64,000 bases of DNA. Origin: Planctomycetota bacterium (lineage in GTDB: Bacteria > Planctomycetota > Planctomycetia > Gemmatales > Gemmataceae). Every line of letters starts with the position of its first letter. Positions within the stretch are counted from its first letter, which is position 1. Position numbers and translations under genes: made by a program. Positions 9,182-17,999 of the stretch are shown piece after piece. Location of the stretch: NCBI GenBank assembly GCA_021413735.1, contig JAIOPV010000119.1, positions 1-64,000 of the forward strand. Reading direction: 5' to 3'. A model generated the notes under the pieces. That model was not told where the DNA came from. It did no database searches and saw nothing but the letters and a program-made list of their open reading frames with translations.

Positions 9182-9235
9182 TTTCGCCGCTTGCGGCGTA
9201 GCACTTGTGAATGCAACGCCGCAAGCGGCAAAACC
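9182..9235. repeat. Palindrome family B, complete copy
   Basis: Arms tttcgccgcttgcggcg and cgccgcaagcggcaaaa around a short loop, between the convergent hybrid kinase and DUF4139 genes. It could act as a bidirectional terminator. Confidence 0.85.
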
Positions 9236-9252
9236 AAAACCAATCTCACTCA

Positions 9253-11457
9253 TCAATCCGAGATGTTGGCAAGGTAATCGTCGTAAGCCTTGCGGGTCTT
9301 GAACTCATCGTCCATGAGCTTCTTCTGCTTGGCGGTCAGCGTGTCGATTTCTTTTTCCTGATCGGACAGCTTCTTGAGGTAGGTCGCGTACACTTCCGCT
9401 TCCTTCGGCGTCTCACGCAGATTCTTGCGGATGCGGTCCTGATCCAGATTCAACCGTTGCAGGTCGGCGTTCACTTGAGCCAGTTCGCGACGAGCGAAGT
9501 CCCACGTCTCTTTGACCTTCAACGCTTCGTTCAGCTTCTGCTTCAGTTCCGGGCTGGCTTCAGCCAGGTTGATGAAGTAGCGGATCGTGTTGTCGTTGTT
9601 GTTCGTCAGCGTGATGCTGGCGGCAACGTCCTTCTCTTCCTTAACGGTGAAGGTCTTGGTTTCGCCAGTCTTGACCGGCACCGTGAAGCGGTAGACATCG
9701 GGTGTGTCTTCGGTTGGCTTGTCGGTGTCAACGAGCTTGAACTGCTGGTTGGTGCGGTTCACATGTTCGATGAGCAGGGTGCGGTCGGTCTGGCTGCGGT
9801 TGATGATCTTGTACTTCTTCTCTTCCGTGAACTTGGTCATCGTGGTGATGATGCCACGCACGGCTTTCACGCTCGTGATCTTCTGGCGGCCAGCGCCTGC
9901 CGTCGGATCGACTTCGGTGCCAAGGTCGATGGCATAGCTCACGAGGCGTTCTTCGTTGAGGTTGACGTCGAGAACGCGAGTGTCACCCGCGTAAACGCTT
10001 CCCTCGAACACCGTGATCGGTCCCTGATTCAAGTGAGCACCACTGGTGTTCTTGAACTTGAGGCCGAGCAGTGGGTGCGACTTCTGAACGTTTTGGTTAT
10101 AGATGCTGACCTTCTGGCCTTCGATTTCCTTGCCCACGATCGGCAGCATTGCGCTCTTCTGGCGGCCGAGCGTCACGGGATGGTCGATCGTGTACTGGAA
10201 GAAGTCGCCCAGGTTGCCGGCCGTTGCCACGTTCCCCGAAACGCCGAGGTTTGGCCGACGACCAAGTTCTTCGGCGATATCCTTGGCGTGCCGAGCGTTC
10301 TGATCGTTTCCAGCAAACGCATCGCGGTTGATGCCGGCGGCGGCGGCTTTTTCGGCTGCTGGTGCGCCACCCTTGCCCTCGCCCCGAGCCCGAAGGGTCT
10401 GCTGGAGTTGCTTCGCTTGTTCCATTTCGCGGAGTGCGTTCGCGTTGCCGAGCCCTTCGGCCTTCTTGTCTTCGCCGAATCCGCCGCGGTACGTGACAGG
10501 TCGGAGTGACGCGAAGAGTTCAGGCTCAACGGTCGGGCGGTTGATGTAGAGTGGGTTGTAGAGGTCCATCTTGAACGAGATGGGCCGGCCGCTGATGAGC
10601 GCCATCTTGACGCCGCCCCAGTCCTCATCGGTGGGGTTTTCGACCATCGCCCAGCCTTGCAGATACGGCTTCTCCTTGTCCGCCAACACCATGCGATAGC
10701 TGGTCTTCCAGATCGGCGCTTCGATGACGTAGCCAACCTGTACCTTGCGTTGTCCGTCGCCAGCGAAGTGAAGGCTCACGGCCTTCTTCTGCGAATCGTG
10801 GGTCAGAGCGAGCGTGTCGAGAGCGCGGCGGAATTCGTTCTCGATGATCGGGTTCGAGAAGCGGAGTTGCTGCACTTCGGAGAGCTTCACGGCTCGCAGA
10901 CCTTCCGCGCACCACATATTGAGAACGGCCGCGTCAACGGTCGTTGTGCCGGCGGGAACCTTCTGGTTCTCGACGCCGACGATCACGCCCGACAGTTTGC
11001 CGGGTTGATTGGCAGCGCCCGGAGTCGTGACGACTTCGATGCGTTCGCCTCGCATCTGCGACACGATGCTTGCGAAGGTTGGTGATCCGTTCAGATTGAC
11101 GGCATAGCTGGAAAGTGTTCGGCTGATCGGCTCGCGGCTGTCGTAGGAAACGGCAGCGATGCGGCCCTTGCCAAAGTCCTCAAGAATCATGCTCTTGAGC
11201 AGGTCGTTGATATCGGTTTCCTGGAAGCTGAGATCGACGCGAGCATCGTCGGTCACCTCGCCGCTGCGGGAGAAGTAGCCGACGCCGCTGTTGAACAGCA
11301 CGACTCGCGTGATTGGCAGCGTCACCGCTGGCTTCACATCTTGCTTCACGACGGCATCGGGGGCGGCTCCCACGAGCTTATCCGCGCCCACGCCAATGCT
11401 CACACCCAGCCCCACAGCGCCCGCCACGGGGGCGAGAAGAAGCCACTTCGATGCCAT
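9253..11457 (-). CDS. DUF4139 domain protein, exported or membrane anchored
   Basis: A 734-residue protein. ATG 11457 has a gaggg ribosome site and starts a hydrophobic N-terminus (MASKWLLLAPVAGAVGLGVS) that looks like a signal or anchor. Next come a segment typical of DUF4139 proteins (TRVVLFNSGVGYFSRSGEV), a beta-rich body with WKTSYRMVL and GWAMVENPTDEDWGGVKM, and a C-terminal charged coiled coil of about 90 residues. The in-frame extension back to 11940 is rejected, as it runs into low-quality sequence. DUF4139 proteins have no established enzyme activity; a cell-envelope scaffolding role is only a guess. Gene is alone between oppositely oriented genes. Confidence 0.82.
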   Translation of the reverse strand: MASKWLLLAPVAGAVGLGVSIGVGADKLVGAAPDAVVKQDVKPAVTLPITRVVLFNSGVGYFSRSGEVTDDARVDLSFQETDINDLLKSMILEDFGKGRIAAVSYDSREPISRTLSSYAVNLNGSPTFASIVSQMRGERIEVVTTPGAANQPGKLSGVIVGVENQKVPAGTTTVDAAVLNMWCAEGLRAVKLSEVQQLRFSNPIIENEFRRALDTLALTHDSQKKAVSLHFAGDGQRKVQVGYVIEAPIWKTSYRMVLADKEKPYLQGWAMVENPTDEDWGGVKMALISGRPISFKMDLYNPLYINRPTVEPELFASLRPVTYRGGFGEDKKAEGLGNANALREMEQAKQLQQTLRARGEGKGGAPAAEKAAAAGINRDAFAGNDQNARHAKDIAEELGRRPNLGVSGNVATAGNLGDFFQYTIDHPVTLGRQKSAMLPIVGKEIEGQKVSIYNQNVQKSHPLLGLKFKNTSGAHLNQGPITVFEGSVYAGDTRVLDVNLNEERLVSYAIDLGTEVDPTAGAGRQKITSVKAVRGIITTMTKFTEEKKYKIINRSQTDRTLLIEHVNRTNQQFKLVDTDKPTEDTPDVYRFTVPVKTGETKTFTVKEEKDVAASITLTNNNDNTIRYFINLAEASPELKQKLNEALKVKETWDFARRELAQVNADLQRLNLDQDRIRKNLRETPKEAEVYATYLKKLSDQEKEIDTLTAKQKKLMDDEFKTRKAYDDYLANISD

Positions 11458-11744
11458 TGCGAGAGCCCTCTTGAGATGGTGCCGAAGCGCGCCGACCCCA
11501 AATAGATCAGCACCGCGACCACAATACAGACGACTCACCGTGCCCCATCGCTTGCGATTCCGCCAGATGTTACATTGCGAAGGGATCACATTACCCGCCA
11601 AGCTGTTACCGAGATGGAACTTGCGGAAATCGAAAACCACGAGCAGTGCACGGAATTCGCATTCTGGTTCGAGATTCGCACCCATTCTCGCGAGTGCGTG
11701 GCATCCGTATAACCTGCGCATTGGAACCGATGTGGAGGCTAGAC

Positions 11745-12620
11745 ATGGAACTCGTTCCCGTGTGCGAGGTGCCGCGATTGCCGCGGCGAGACTATGCCGG
11801 CCACAAGGGCACCTACGGCACGGTGCAGGTCGTCGCGGGAAGTGTCGGCATGGCTGGCGCTGCGGTGCTGGTCGGGCGAGCCGCTCTGCGTTCGGGCGCG
11901 GGATTGGTGAAGGTCGCGTGTCCGACATCGGTTCAGGCAATCGTTGCGGCGAGCTATCCCTGCTACACCACCTCCGGGATTCGACTGCACACCGATGGTT
12001 CCTTCAGCGAAGGGGCGGCGGACGAGGTGATTTCGCTTGGTCACAAAGCTGACGCCGTGGCCATCGGGCCAGGACTCGGACAGGAACCCGGTGTTGCGGA
12101 TTTCGTGAAGGCAGTCGTGAGTGGCTTGCCGGAAGTTCCAGTGATCCTCGACGCTGATGCCCTGAACGCGATTGCTCCATTCGGAGACGGGTTCCCGCGT
12201 CGAGCCGAGCCGTTGATTCTCACGCCGCACCCGGGGGAATTCGCTCGATTGCTCGGCGTGCCCACACGGGAAGTGACTGAGAAGCGGCTGTTGCTGGCGG
12301 TCGAGTTCGCTGCAAAGACGGGCGTCGTGCTGCTGCTCAAGGGTGCGAATACGCTCGTGACCGACGGGAAGCGCTTGTACCAGAACACGACCGGAAACGC
12401 GGGCATGGCGACCGGCGGCGCTGGCGATGTTCTGACCGGCGTGATCGCGTCGCTGGTGGGTCAGGGGATGAGCGAGTTCGACGCGGCGGCGCTCGGTGCG
12501 TGGGTTCACGGACGGGCTGGCGACCTCGCGGCTGCGCAATTGGGGCAGACATCGCTGAACGCAACCGACATTATTGAGCATCTCCCCACAGTGTTCCGGG
12601 AGCTGGAAACAGCTTGGTAA
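11745..12620 (+). CDS. nnrD: ADP/ATP-dependent NAD(P)H-hydrate dehydratase
   Basis: Metabolite-repair enzyme of 291 residues that dehydrates the S-form of NAD(P)H-hydrate, using ADP or ATP. It is the ribokinase-fold YjeF C-terminal domain: GHKGTYGTVQVVAGS near the start, AVAIGPGLGQEPG, LDADALNAI, LTPHPGEFARLLG and the nucleotide/anion-hole motif GNAGMATGGAGDVLTG. ATG 11745 follows gtggagg at a good distance; an ATG 15 bases upstream is possible. The NnrE epimerase domain, fused in E. coli YjeF, is absent here. The stop lies 18 bases before the following zinc-ribbon gene, so the two may be co-transcribed. Confidence 0.9.
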   Translation: MELVPVCEVPRLPRRDYAGHKGTYGTVQVVAGSVGMAGAAVLVGRAALRSGAGLVKVACPTSVQAIVAASYPCYTTSGIRLHTDGSFSEGAADEVISLGHKADAVAIGPGLGQEPGVADFVKAVVSGLPEVPVILDADALNAIAPFGDGFPRRAEPLILTPHPGEFARLLGVPTREVTEKRLLLAVEFAAKTGVVLLLKGANTLVTDGKRLYQNTTGNAGMATGGAGDVLTGVIASLVGQGMSEFDAAALGAWVHGRAGDLAAAQLGQTSLNATDIIEHLPTVFRELETAW

Positions 12621-12638
12621 CCTTCACAGGGATCGCAT

Positions 12639-13715
12639 GTGATTAAACTGATTTGCCCAAAGTGCATGAAACCGGTGCCGGTGCCGGACGACTTCACCGG
12701 AACGGAAGTGACGTGCCCCAACTGCATGAAAACATTCGATGCACCGGCACGCTACACCCCCGCAGTAATCGCAGACCCCGCACCAGCGGCACCGCCACCG
12801 ATTCCCGCGTCGCAGACACCCGCCGCGATTGTTCCGCCGACCCTGCCGTTTGCCCCGGAGCCGCGAATGTCGCCCGAAACCGCATCCGATAAGCCAGTCC
12901 CGCCGCCGGGGTTCGTGCCGCCATCGCCACCCGTTGCGCCCCCGCCCCACGGCGCACCGCCGGGACTTGTCCTCGCGGCTTCAACGCCGTCTGCTGCGGT
13001 GCCGGAACTGCCGGGCGGCTACACGCACGCTTATGGCATCACGATCTCGCCGAAGGTGATCATTTGGCTGCCGGCCGTGCTGCTGACGATCACGCTGTTC
13101 TGCACGTTCTTCCGCTGGACGGGTTCGTATCTGGGCGGGCACCCGGTGTATTCGCAAAGCCTCTGGCAGGCGGTGTTCGCTGGGGTGAGCCGAAACTTTG
13201 CACTTGAGAAGAGCATGCAGGTTTCCACGGCGTGGCTGAACAACATCCCCTCGGATTGGTTGTTGTTGGTTCCGTCCTTTTTCCTCCTGATGTTCGCTGC
13301 GGGAATTGCGTGGGCGGATCGCGGTTTCCGCGGCGTCGACCCGCAGCGGTTTCCACCGATCACTCGAATCTGGCCATGGCGAAAGGCACTCATTGGTGCG
13401 CTTGCGTCGCTGGCGTTCCTGCTCATCAATATCCAGTCACTCAAGGGGTTCGGGATGGAACGTGCCATCCGGGACATGGTGCGGGAGAACAGCGAACTGA
13501 CGAAAGCCCGAGAGAACGCCGCCGGCAAGCCCGCGGACCTGGATGAGATCCAGTACCGGGAAGAGACGGAGATGCGCAAGTACAACCTGGAACGCACCGG
13601 CTGGCAGGATCTGGCGCTGACGTGCAATCTGCTGGCGATCGTGACGGTGTTCCTGTCGATTCCGCTAGAGAAACGCGGGAACAAGCCACCGCCGAAGATT
13701 GTGCTGCATTACTGA
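12639..13715 (+). CDS. Zinc-ribbon, proline-rich, four-helix membrane protein
   Basis: A 358-residue protein started by GTG (12639). The N-terminus is a zinc ribbon with Cys6, Cys9, Cys26 and Cys29, the MJ0042-like pattern seen in many planctomycete proteins. A long Pro/Ala-rich linker (about 35-120) follows, then four hydrophobic segments (for example IIWLPAVLLTITLFCTFF and WLLLVPSFFLLMFAAGIAW) with a charged segment between the third and fourth. This implies a cytoplasmic ribbon tethered to the inner membrane. Function unknown. It follows nnrD at 18 bases and is convergent with the amidinotransferase gene across repeat F. Confidence 0.78.
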   Translation: MIKLICPKCMKPVPVPDDFTGTEVTCPNCMKTFDAPARYTPAVIADPAPAAPPPIPASQTPAAIVPPTLPFAPEPRMSPETASDKPVPPPGFVPPSPPVAPPPHGAPPGLVLAASTPSAAVPELPGGYTHAYGITISPKVIIWLPAVLLTITLFCTFFRWTGSYLGGHPVYSQSLWQAVFAGVSRNFALEKSMQVSTAWLNNIPSDWLLLVPSFFLLMFAAGIAWADRGFRGVDPQRFPPITRIWPWRKALIGALASLAFLLINIQSLKGFGMERAIRDMVRENSELTKARENAAGKPADLDEIQYREETEMRKYNLERTGWQDLALTCNLLAIVTVFLSIPLEKRGNKPPPKIVLHY

Positions 13716-13719
13716 GTTG

Positions 13720-13810
13720 GTGTTGAGTGTTTGGTGTTTCGTGTTTAGTCCGGAATTGGACTTGCGATTGGTTTCTCGAGAAGCGGAACTGAACACCAAA
13801 CACTAAACAC
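13720..13810. repeat. Palindrome family F, copy 1
   Basis: The left arm contains gtgttgagtgtttggtgtt and the right arm its complement aacaccaaacactaaacac. It sits between convergent genes, and the right arm holds the TAG stop codon of the amidinotransferase gene. A second copy is at 63774-63876, also between convergent genes. Confidence 0.88.
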
Positions 13811-14624
13811 GCCATCCGGCCGCTTCCTCGCCATCCAATCGCAGCGTGAGACACTTCGCGCTGCCGCCGGCTTTCAAGAACTCGTCGAGTTCCACTTCGA
13901 TCGCACGATAGCCCGCTGCCGTCAGACTCGCGGCCAGCTCCGGGCAACGGCTGTTGTGAATCACCGTCTTGCCGACAACCACCGCATTGCAGCCGAAGCG
14001 AAACGCCTCTGCTTCTACGACTGGAATGAGCTTCGGAACGTGCGTCGTGAGCACACGCAATCCGTAGGCGTCGAACGCCCCCGGAAAGTAGATCGCTTCG
14101 CCAGGCGCGAGCGGACAGAAGCATGTGTCGAGGTGATAGAACCGTTGGTTCACGAGTTCCAACGGCAACACGCGGACGCCGAACTTCGAGCCGACCCAGT
14201 TGTGTGCCGACGCATCGGAGCGGGTGCGGTAGCCGGCGAAGAGCGTGTCGCCGCAGAAGAGGGCGTCGCCGGCTCCTTCGTGGTACATATTCTCGGGCAG
14301 ATGCTCGACGGTGAAGCCGTGTTGTGCGAACCATGCGTCGAAGTGTGGCGACTCGCGTGCCCGCACATCGTGCTTGAATCGACTGCTGAGGAACGTCGAG
14401 TGGAACACGAGGCCGGCGTTGGCAGTGAAGACGAGATCGGGCAGTCCGGGTTGTGGCGTCATGGTCTCGACCTGCACGCCGCAACTGACGAGGGTATCGT
14501 GGAGGCATTGCCATTGTTTGAACGCGAGCGCCCGGACTGCACCGAGGGAGCGGTTCATCCACGGATTGATTTCGTATTCGATGCCGTAGTGGTCTGGCGG
14601 GCACATCAGAATTCGTGGCGGCAT
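13803..14624 (-). CDS. Amidinotransferase-superfamily hydrolase, dimethylargininase-like
   Basis: A 273-residue guanidine-modifying enzyme of the pentein fold (DDAH/arginine deiminase-related). Recognisable are CPPDHYGIEYEINPWM near the start, DLVFTANAGLVF (substrate loop Asp), EGAGDALF, the catalytic His in RFYHLDTCFCPL and the nucleophile Cys258 in GGSAKCLTL. Such enzymes hydrolyse methylated arginines or related guanidines through a thiouronium intermediate in the cytoplasm. Which guanidine is used cannot be told; ornithine- or arginine-catabolic relatives share these motifs. The TAG stop is inside repeat F. Confidence 0.85.
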   Translation of the reverse strand: MPPRILMCPPDHYGIEYEINPWMNRSLGAVRALAFKQWQCLHDTLVSCGVQVETMTPQPGLPDLVFTANAGLVFHSTFLSSRFKHDVRARESPHFDAWFAQHGFTVEHLPENMYHEGAGDALFCGDTLFAGYRTRSDASAHNWVGSKFGVRVLPLELVNQRFYHLDTCFCPLAPGEAIYFPGAFDAYGLRVLTTHVPKLIPVVEAEAFRFGCNAVVVGKTVIHNSRCPELAASLTAAGYRAIEVELDEFLKAGGSAKCLTLRLDGEEAAGWRV

Positions 14625-14699
14625 GGCATCCTTCCGTGATTGCGGAACCGGAGAGAGTGTGCTGGTATTTTACGGGGTCGCAACAACCAGGGGTAACCG

Positions 14700-15833
14700 A
14701 TGCGGATACTCAAACTCCCGAAGTACTTGAAAAGGAAAGCAAAGGCCGGCTTGTTCGTGAATCGCCTTCAGTTTGCATCCGATGGTCAGGGCCTTCTGCT
14801 TGAAGTGGGGTTCTTGGAAAATCAATCAGACCTGGATTTCCAAACAACATCGATGGGTCGATTGGATCTCGCGACAAGCCTATGGGAACCGCTTAGTGAC
14901 GAAGATATCTATGACGAGACGGGACTGGACTACCCCACTCGGGCTGTACGGCAGGATTTCACTTGTATTGCTTCAGTGAGTGATTGGGGACTCGACGAAG
15001 CTGGGATGGAGGTTCGCGTAGACGACCCGAAATACTTGGATTGGCAAAGCAATCAATATGTGGATCGGATTATCGAGGCAAACTCGGCCGGTTCAAGCGT
15101 GGGTGGACTTGAATTCTCAACAGACGGCCGCTGGCTCTATGGTGTCGAATACTCAGACCGAACTCAACTCACGAGCCTCATTCGCGCGGATGTTCGGGCA
15201 CTCTTCAAGAAGCCTGTCATCGAAGAGATACGAACGAACCTCCTCACCCAGGAATCTCGCCCACACCGGTACATCCGCCCGGCTCGTTGGAATCGCTTCG
15301 CCACGCTACCGAGAGGAGTGATGGTCCGTGTTGTGGCCATCTCGCCAGACTCTCGGATCGTAGCAGTGGGTTCGACAGAGGGCGACACCTACCTCTATCG
15401 CGTTCGTGGTGGTGTATCGCTTGGTGCGATTAAACGGAAACGAAAGGACGGTGTCCGCAAAGAGCCGCGAATGAAGAAACCTGAGAGGAATCCCGTTCGG
15501 CGAATCGCGTTCAGCCCATCGGGGAAGCAACTTGGTGTCGTCGTCGATGGCATGTTGCGTGTCTGGGATGTCAAGTCTGCCGAGTTGCTCTGGGACGAGG
15601 AAGACGCCAAGGCACACGTCACTGATCTGGCGTATCATCCGGATGGAAACACGCTCGCGGTCGTGCGGTCGGATGGCACGGCCTTGTTCGTGGATGCACA
15701 GACCGGTGCGGTGCGGAAGCGTTACGCCTGGAAGGTCGGGCAGCTCAACTCCGTGGCGTTCTCGCCGGACGGGTTGACGTGCGCGGCGGGCGGCGAGAAG
15801 GGGCAGGTCGTCGTGTGGGATGTCGATAGTTGA
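14700..15833 (+). CDS. WD40 repeat protein 1 of a tandem cluster
   Basis: A 377-residue cytoplasmic beta-propeller-type protein with no signal peptide. The C-terminal half has clear WD40 blades (for example VRRIAFSPSGKQLGVVVDGMLRVWDV and LNSVAFSPDGL), ending CAAGGEKGQVVVWDVDS; the first 120 residues are weaker. ATG 14700 follows a gggg ribosome site. It is the first of three consecutive plus-strand WD40 genes whose last blades end almost identically, which suggests tandem duplication. WD40 propellers are protein-docking platforms; no enzyme domain is present and the role is unknown. Confidence 0.85.
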   Translation: MRILKLPKYLKRKAKAGLFVNRLQFASDGQGLLLEVGFLENQSDLDFQTTSMGRLDLATSLWEPLSDEDIYDETGLDYPTRAVRQDFTCIASVSDWGLDEAGMEVRVDDPKYLDWQSNQYVDRIIEANSAGSSVGGLEFSTDGRWLYGVEYSDRTQLTSLIRADVRALFKKPVIEEIRTNLLTQESRPHRYIRPARWNRFATLPRGVMVRVVAISPDSRIVAVGSTEGDTYLYRVRGGVSLGAIKRKRKDGVRKEPRMKKPERNPVRRIAFSPSGKQLGVVVDGMLRVWDVKSAELLWDEEDAKAHVTDLAYHPDGNTLAVVRSDGTALFVDAQTGAVRKRYAWKVGQLNSVAFSPDGLTCAAGGEKGQVVVWDVDS

Positions 15834-15870
15834 AGGAAACAGGCGCGGAATAACTTCCCGGTATTGGCTC

Positions 15871-16018
15871 TTGGTATTGACCTCCCCCTTGTGGGGGAGG
15901 TGGCGAGGCTTTGCGAGCCGGTGGGGGGTAAAGCCTCAACAGTTGCAAAGGCCTCCCCCCACCCGCTCCTCGAAGACTCGGAGCGACCTCCCCCACAAGG
16001 GGGGAGGTCAATACCAAG
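15871..16018. repeat. C-rich palindrome (family I copy 1)
   Basis: Outer arms cttggtattgacctccccc and its complement gggggaggtcaataccaag, with a G/C-rich inner part. It separates WD40 genes 1 and 2. A related C-rich unit at 31996-32090 is read as coding tail of apbE. Confidence 0.88.
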
Positions 16019-16070
16019 ACCGACCCTTTGGGTCTTGATGTTATTTCGGACCCATTCCAAGAGGCTTCCG

Positions 16071-16970
16071 ATGCGACCGTGGCAGCCACACAAGACGCGA
16101 ATCGGCGCAATGGCGTTCTCGCCCGACGGGCAACTCCTCGCCACCGTCGCCGGACACGCAAAACTCGTCTTCCTCTGGAACGCCGCCACCGGCGAGTCGG
16201 TTCGCAAACTCAAAGGACACGAATACGCCGCACGAGGCGTCGCGTTTTCACCTGACGGACAATACATCGCGTCGATGCAAGTCGGGCCGGAACTGAAAGT
16301 CTGGGAGGTCGAAACCGGCGAACTCTTCAACCGAAACGGCGTCGGCATGGGCAACTCGAAGACCCTCACCTTCACGCCCGATAGCAAGGCCATCATCGCG
16401 GCCGGCGAACGAGAGCTACTTCGCTGGCCCTTCGCGAAGACCTGGACTTGGGAGCAACCGCCGCTTGAGAAACTCCCTGTCACGGGAGCGACGCAACGTG
16501 TCGGGTTCTCGCCTGCGGGGAATCTCGTCACGGCATCCGGTGGTTACGTCACTATCCACCCACTCCCCAATTCAGCCGAGAAGACGCAGTTGTTCGTCAC
16601 GCCGGTCGGGCACGGCTCCGTCATCAACGGTTTCACGTTCACCCGCGACGGCACCAAGATGGGCGTCGCTTACGCAAATCGGACCGCTTGTGTGTGGGAT
16701 CTCTCGCAACCCGAGGCGAAGGTGCCTGTCTTGTTGAAGGGCCACCTGGGTCACGTTCGCGCGATCGGCTTCACATCCGACGGTCGCACCGCGATCACCG
16801 TTTCGCTCGATTGCACGAGTCGATTCTGGGACGCGGCCACCGGAGCAGAACTGCGGATGTTTCAATGGCAGATCGGTAGGATTGTGACGGCAGCGTTCGC
16901 ACCCGACGGGTTGACATGCGCCGCGGGCAGTGTCGATGGGCGGGTCGTGGTGTGGGACATTGATGCGTGA
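16071..16970 (+). CDS. WD40 repeat protein 2 of a tandem cluster
   Basis: A 299-residue WD40 protein from ATG 16071, which has a gagg ribosome site at proper spacing; the longer frame to 15864 would translate repeat I and is rejected. About seven blades, beginning IGAMAFSPDGQLLATVAGH and ending GLTCAAGSVDGRVVVWDID. No signal peptide or enzymatic domain. The stop is nine bases before the start of WD40 gene 3, so these two are likely one transcript. Sequence similarity of last blades to genes 1 and 3 suggests duplication. Confidence 0.87.
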   Translation: MRPWQPHKTRIGAMAFSPDGQLLATVAGHAKLVFLWNAATGESVRKLKGHEYAARGVAFSPDGQYIASMQVGPELKVWEVETGELFNRNGVGMGNSKTLTFTPDSKAIIAAGERELLRWPFAKTWTWEQPPLEKLPVTGATQRVGFSPAGNLVTASGGYVTIHPLPNSAEKTQLFVTPVGHGSVINGFTFTRDGTKMGVAYANRTACVWDLSQPEAKVPVLLKGHLGHVRAIGFTSDGRTAITVSLDCTSRFWDAATGAELRMFQWQIGRIVTAAFAPDGLTCAAGSVDGRVVVWDIDA

Positions 16971-16979
16971 GGGTGTGGC

Positions 16980-17909
16980 ATGTTGATCTGGCAGGCTTAC
17001 AAGTCGAAAGTGCGATCGCTGGTGTTCTCGCCAGACGGCTCACGCATCGCCACCCTCGCCGCGAGATCCCGAATCATCTCGCTCTGGAATCCATCCACCG
17101 GCGAACTCGTCAGCCAGATGTTTGCGCCGTCCGGCTTTCACGTCGACGGAGCCGCGTTCTTTCCTGATGGTCTGCACATCGCGGGCAACATCGAAAACGA
17201 GGGCGCTCGCGTCTGGCACATCCCCAGCGGCAACATCATCGCCACGTTCGCGAACCCCTCGAACCGCTCGGATGCGATTGCTGTCTCACCCGACGGCAAT
17301 CGCCTGATGCTCGCGGAGTTCACGGGCATCGCGCAATGGAATGACCCAACTCACCGTCGGCCCCCGGATAAGAACTTCCGCGGCAGAGCCGCGGATAAGA
17401 AATATCGGATTGACCACAACTATCCCGTTCGCATTGGCTTCTCGCCAGGCGGAAAGTATTTCTGCATCGCCGAGTGGTACATGCACCTATTCGATCCGAA
17501 CAGCTTGAAAGCGGTGCGTCAGTTTCGCGATCCCGTTCCGAGAGGCGGCACTGGCTCTTTGGGCGCAACGGTGGTCGCGTTCGCGTTCAAGCCCGACGAC
17601 TCACGGCTCGCGGTGGCGCTCGGGCGTCGTGCGGTCGTGTGGTCACCAGCCGACCTCGAAGCCAACCCAGTGCCGATCGCGGGACACGGACGAACGGTGA
17701 AGGCCGTGGGCTTCCTGCCCGACGGCAATCTGCTCACGGCGGGAATGGACGGCACCGTTCGCGTGTGGCACCCTGATACGGGCGTCGAACTGCGGTCGTT
17801 CGATTGGGGCGTCGGGAAGGTGCAGTGCGCCGCCGTGTCGCCCGACGGCACCCTCTGCGCTGCTGGCAGCGATGACGGCCGCATCGTCGTGTGGGATGTC
17901 GATTCGTGA
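16980..17909 (+). CDS. WD40 repeat protein 3 of a tandem cluster
   Basis: A 309-residue WD40 protein starting MLIWQAYKSKVRSLVFSPDG and ending CAAGSDDGRIVVWDVDS. Around residues 123-135 the loop has two similar units (PPDKNFRGRAADKK), a low-complexity insertion. Close spacing to gene 2 indicates co-expression. The N-terminus resembles that of the decayed WD40 gene at 55535 (MLTWQAHTGAVTSLAF), so both probably come from one ancestor. A family A palindrome follows the stop by seven bases. Role unknown; likely a protein scaffold. Confidence 0.87.
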   Translation: MLIWQAYKSKVRSLVFSPDGSRIATLAARSRIISLWNPSTGELVSQMFAPSGFHVDGAAFFPDGLHIAGNIENEGARVWHIPSGNIIATFANPSNRSDAIAVSPDGNRLMLAEFTGIAQWNDPTHRRPPDKNFRGRAADKKYRIDHNYPVRIGFSPGGKYFCIAEWYMHLFDPNSLKAVRQFRDPVPRGGTGSLGATVVAFAFKPDDSRLAVALGRRAVVWSPADLEANPVPIAGHGRTVKAVGFLPDGNLLTAGMDGTVRVWHPDTGVELRSFDWGVGKVQCAAVSPDGTLCAAGSDDGRIVVWDVDS

Positions 17910-17916
17910 GTGTTCG

Positions 17917-17990
17917 TTGCGAGCCACGGGGTTTATCCCCGTGGTCTGTGGAGATGAGAAGACCACGGGGATAAACCCCGTGGCTCGCAA
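17917..17990. repeat. Dispersed palindromic repeat, family A copy 2
   Basis: Arms ttgcgagccacgggg and ccccgtggctcgcaa, between the convergent WD40 gene 3 and the porin gene, ending ten bases from the porin stop. Confidence 0.95.
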
Positions 17991-17999
17991 GATTCGAAA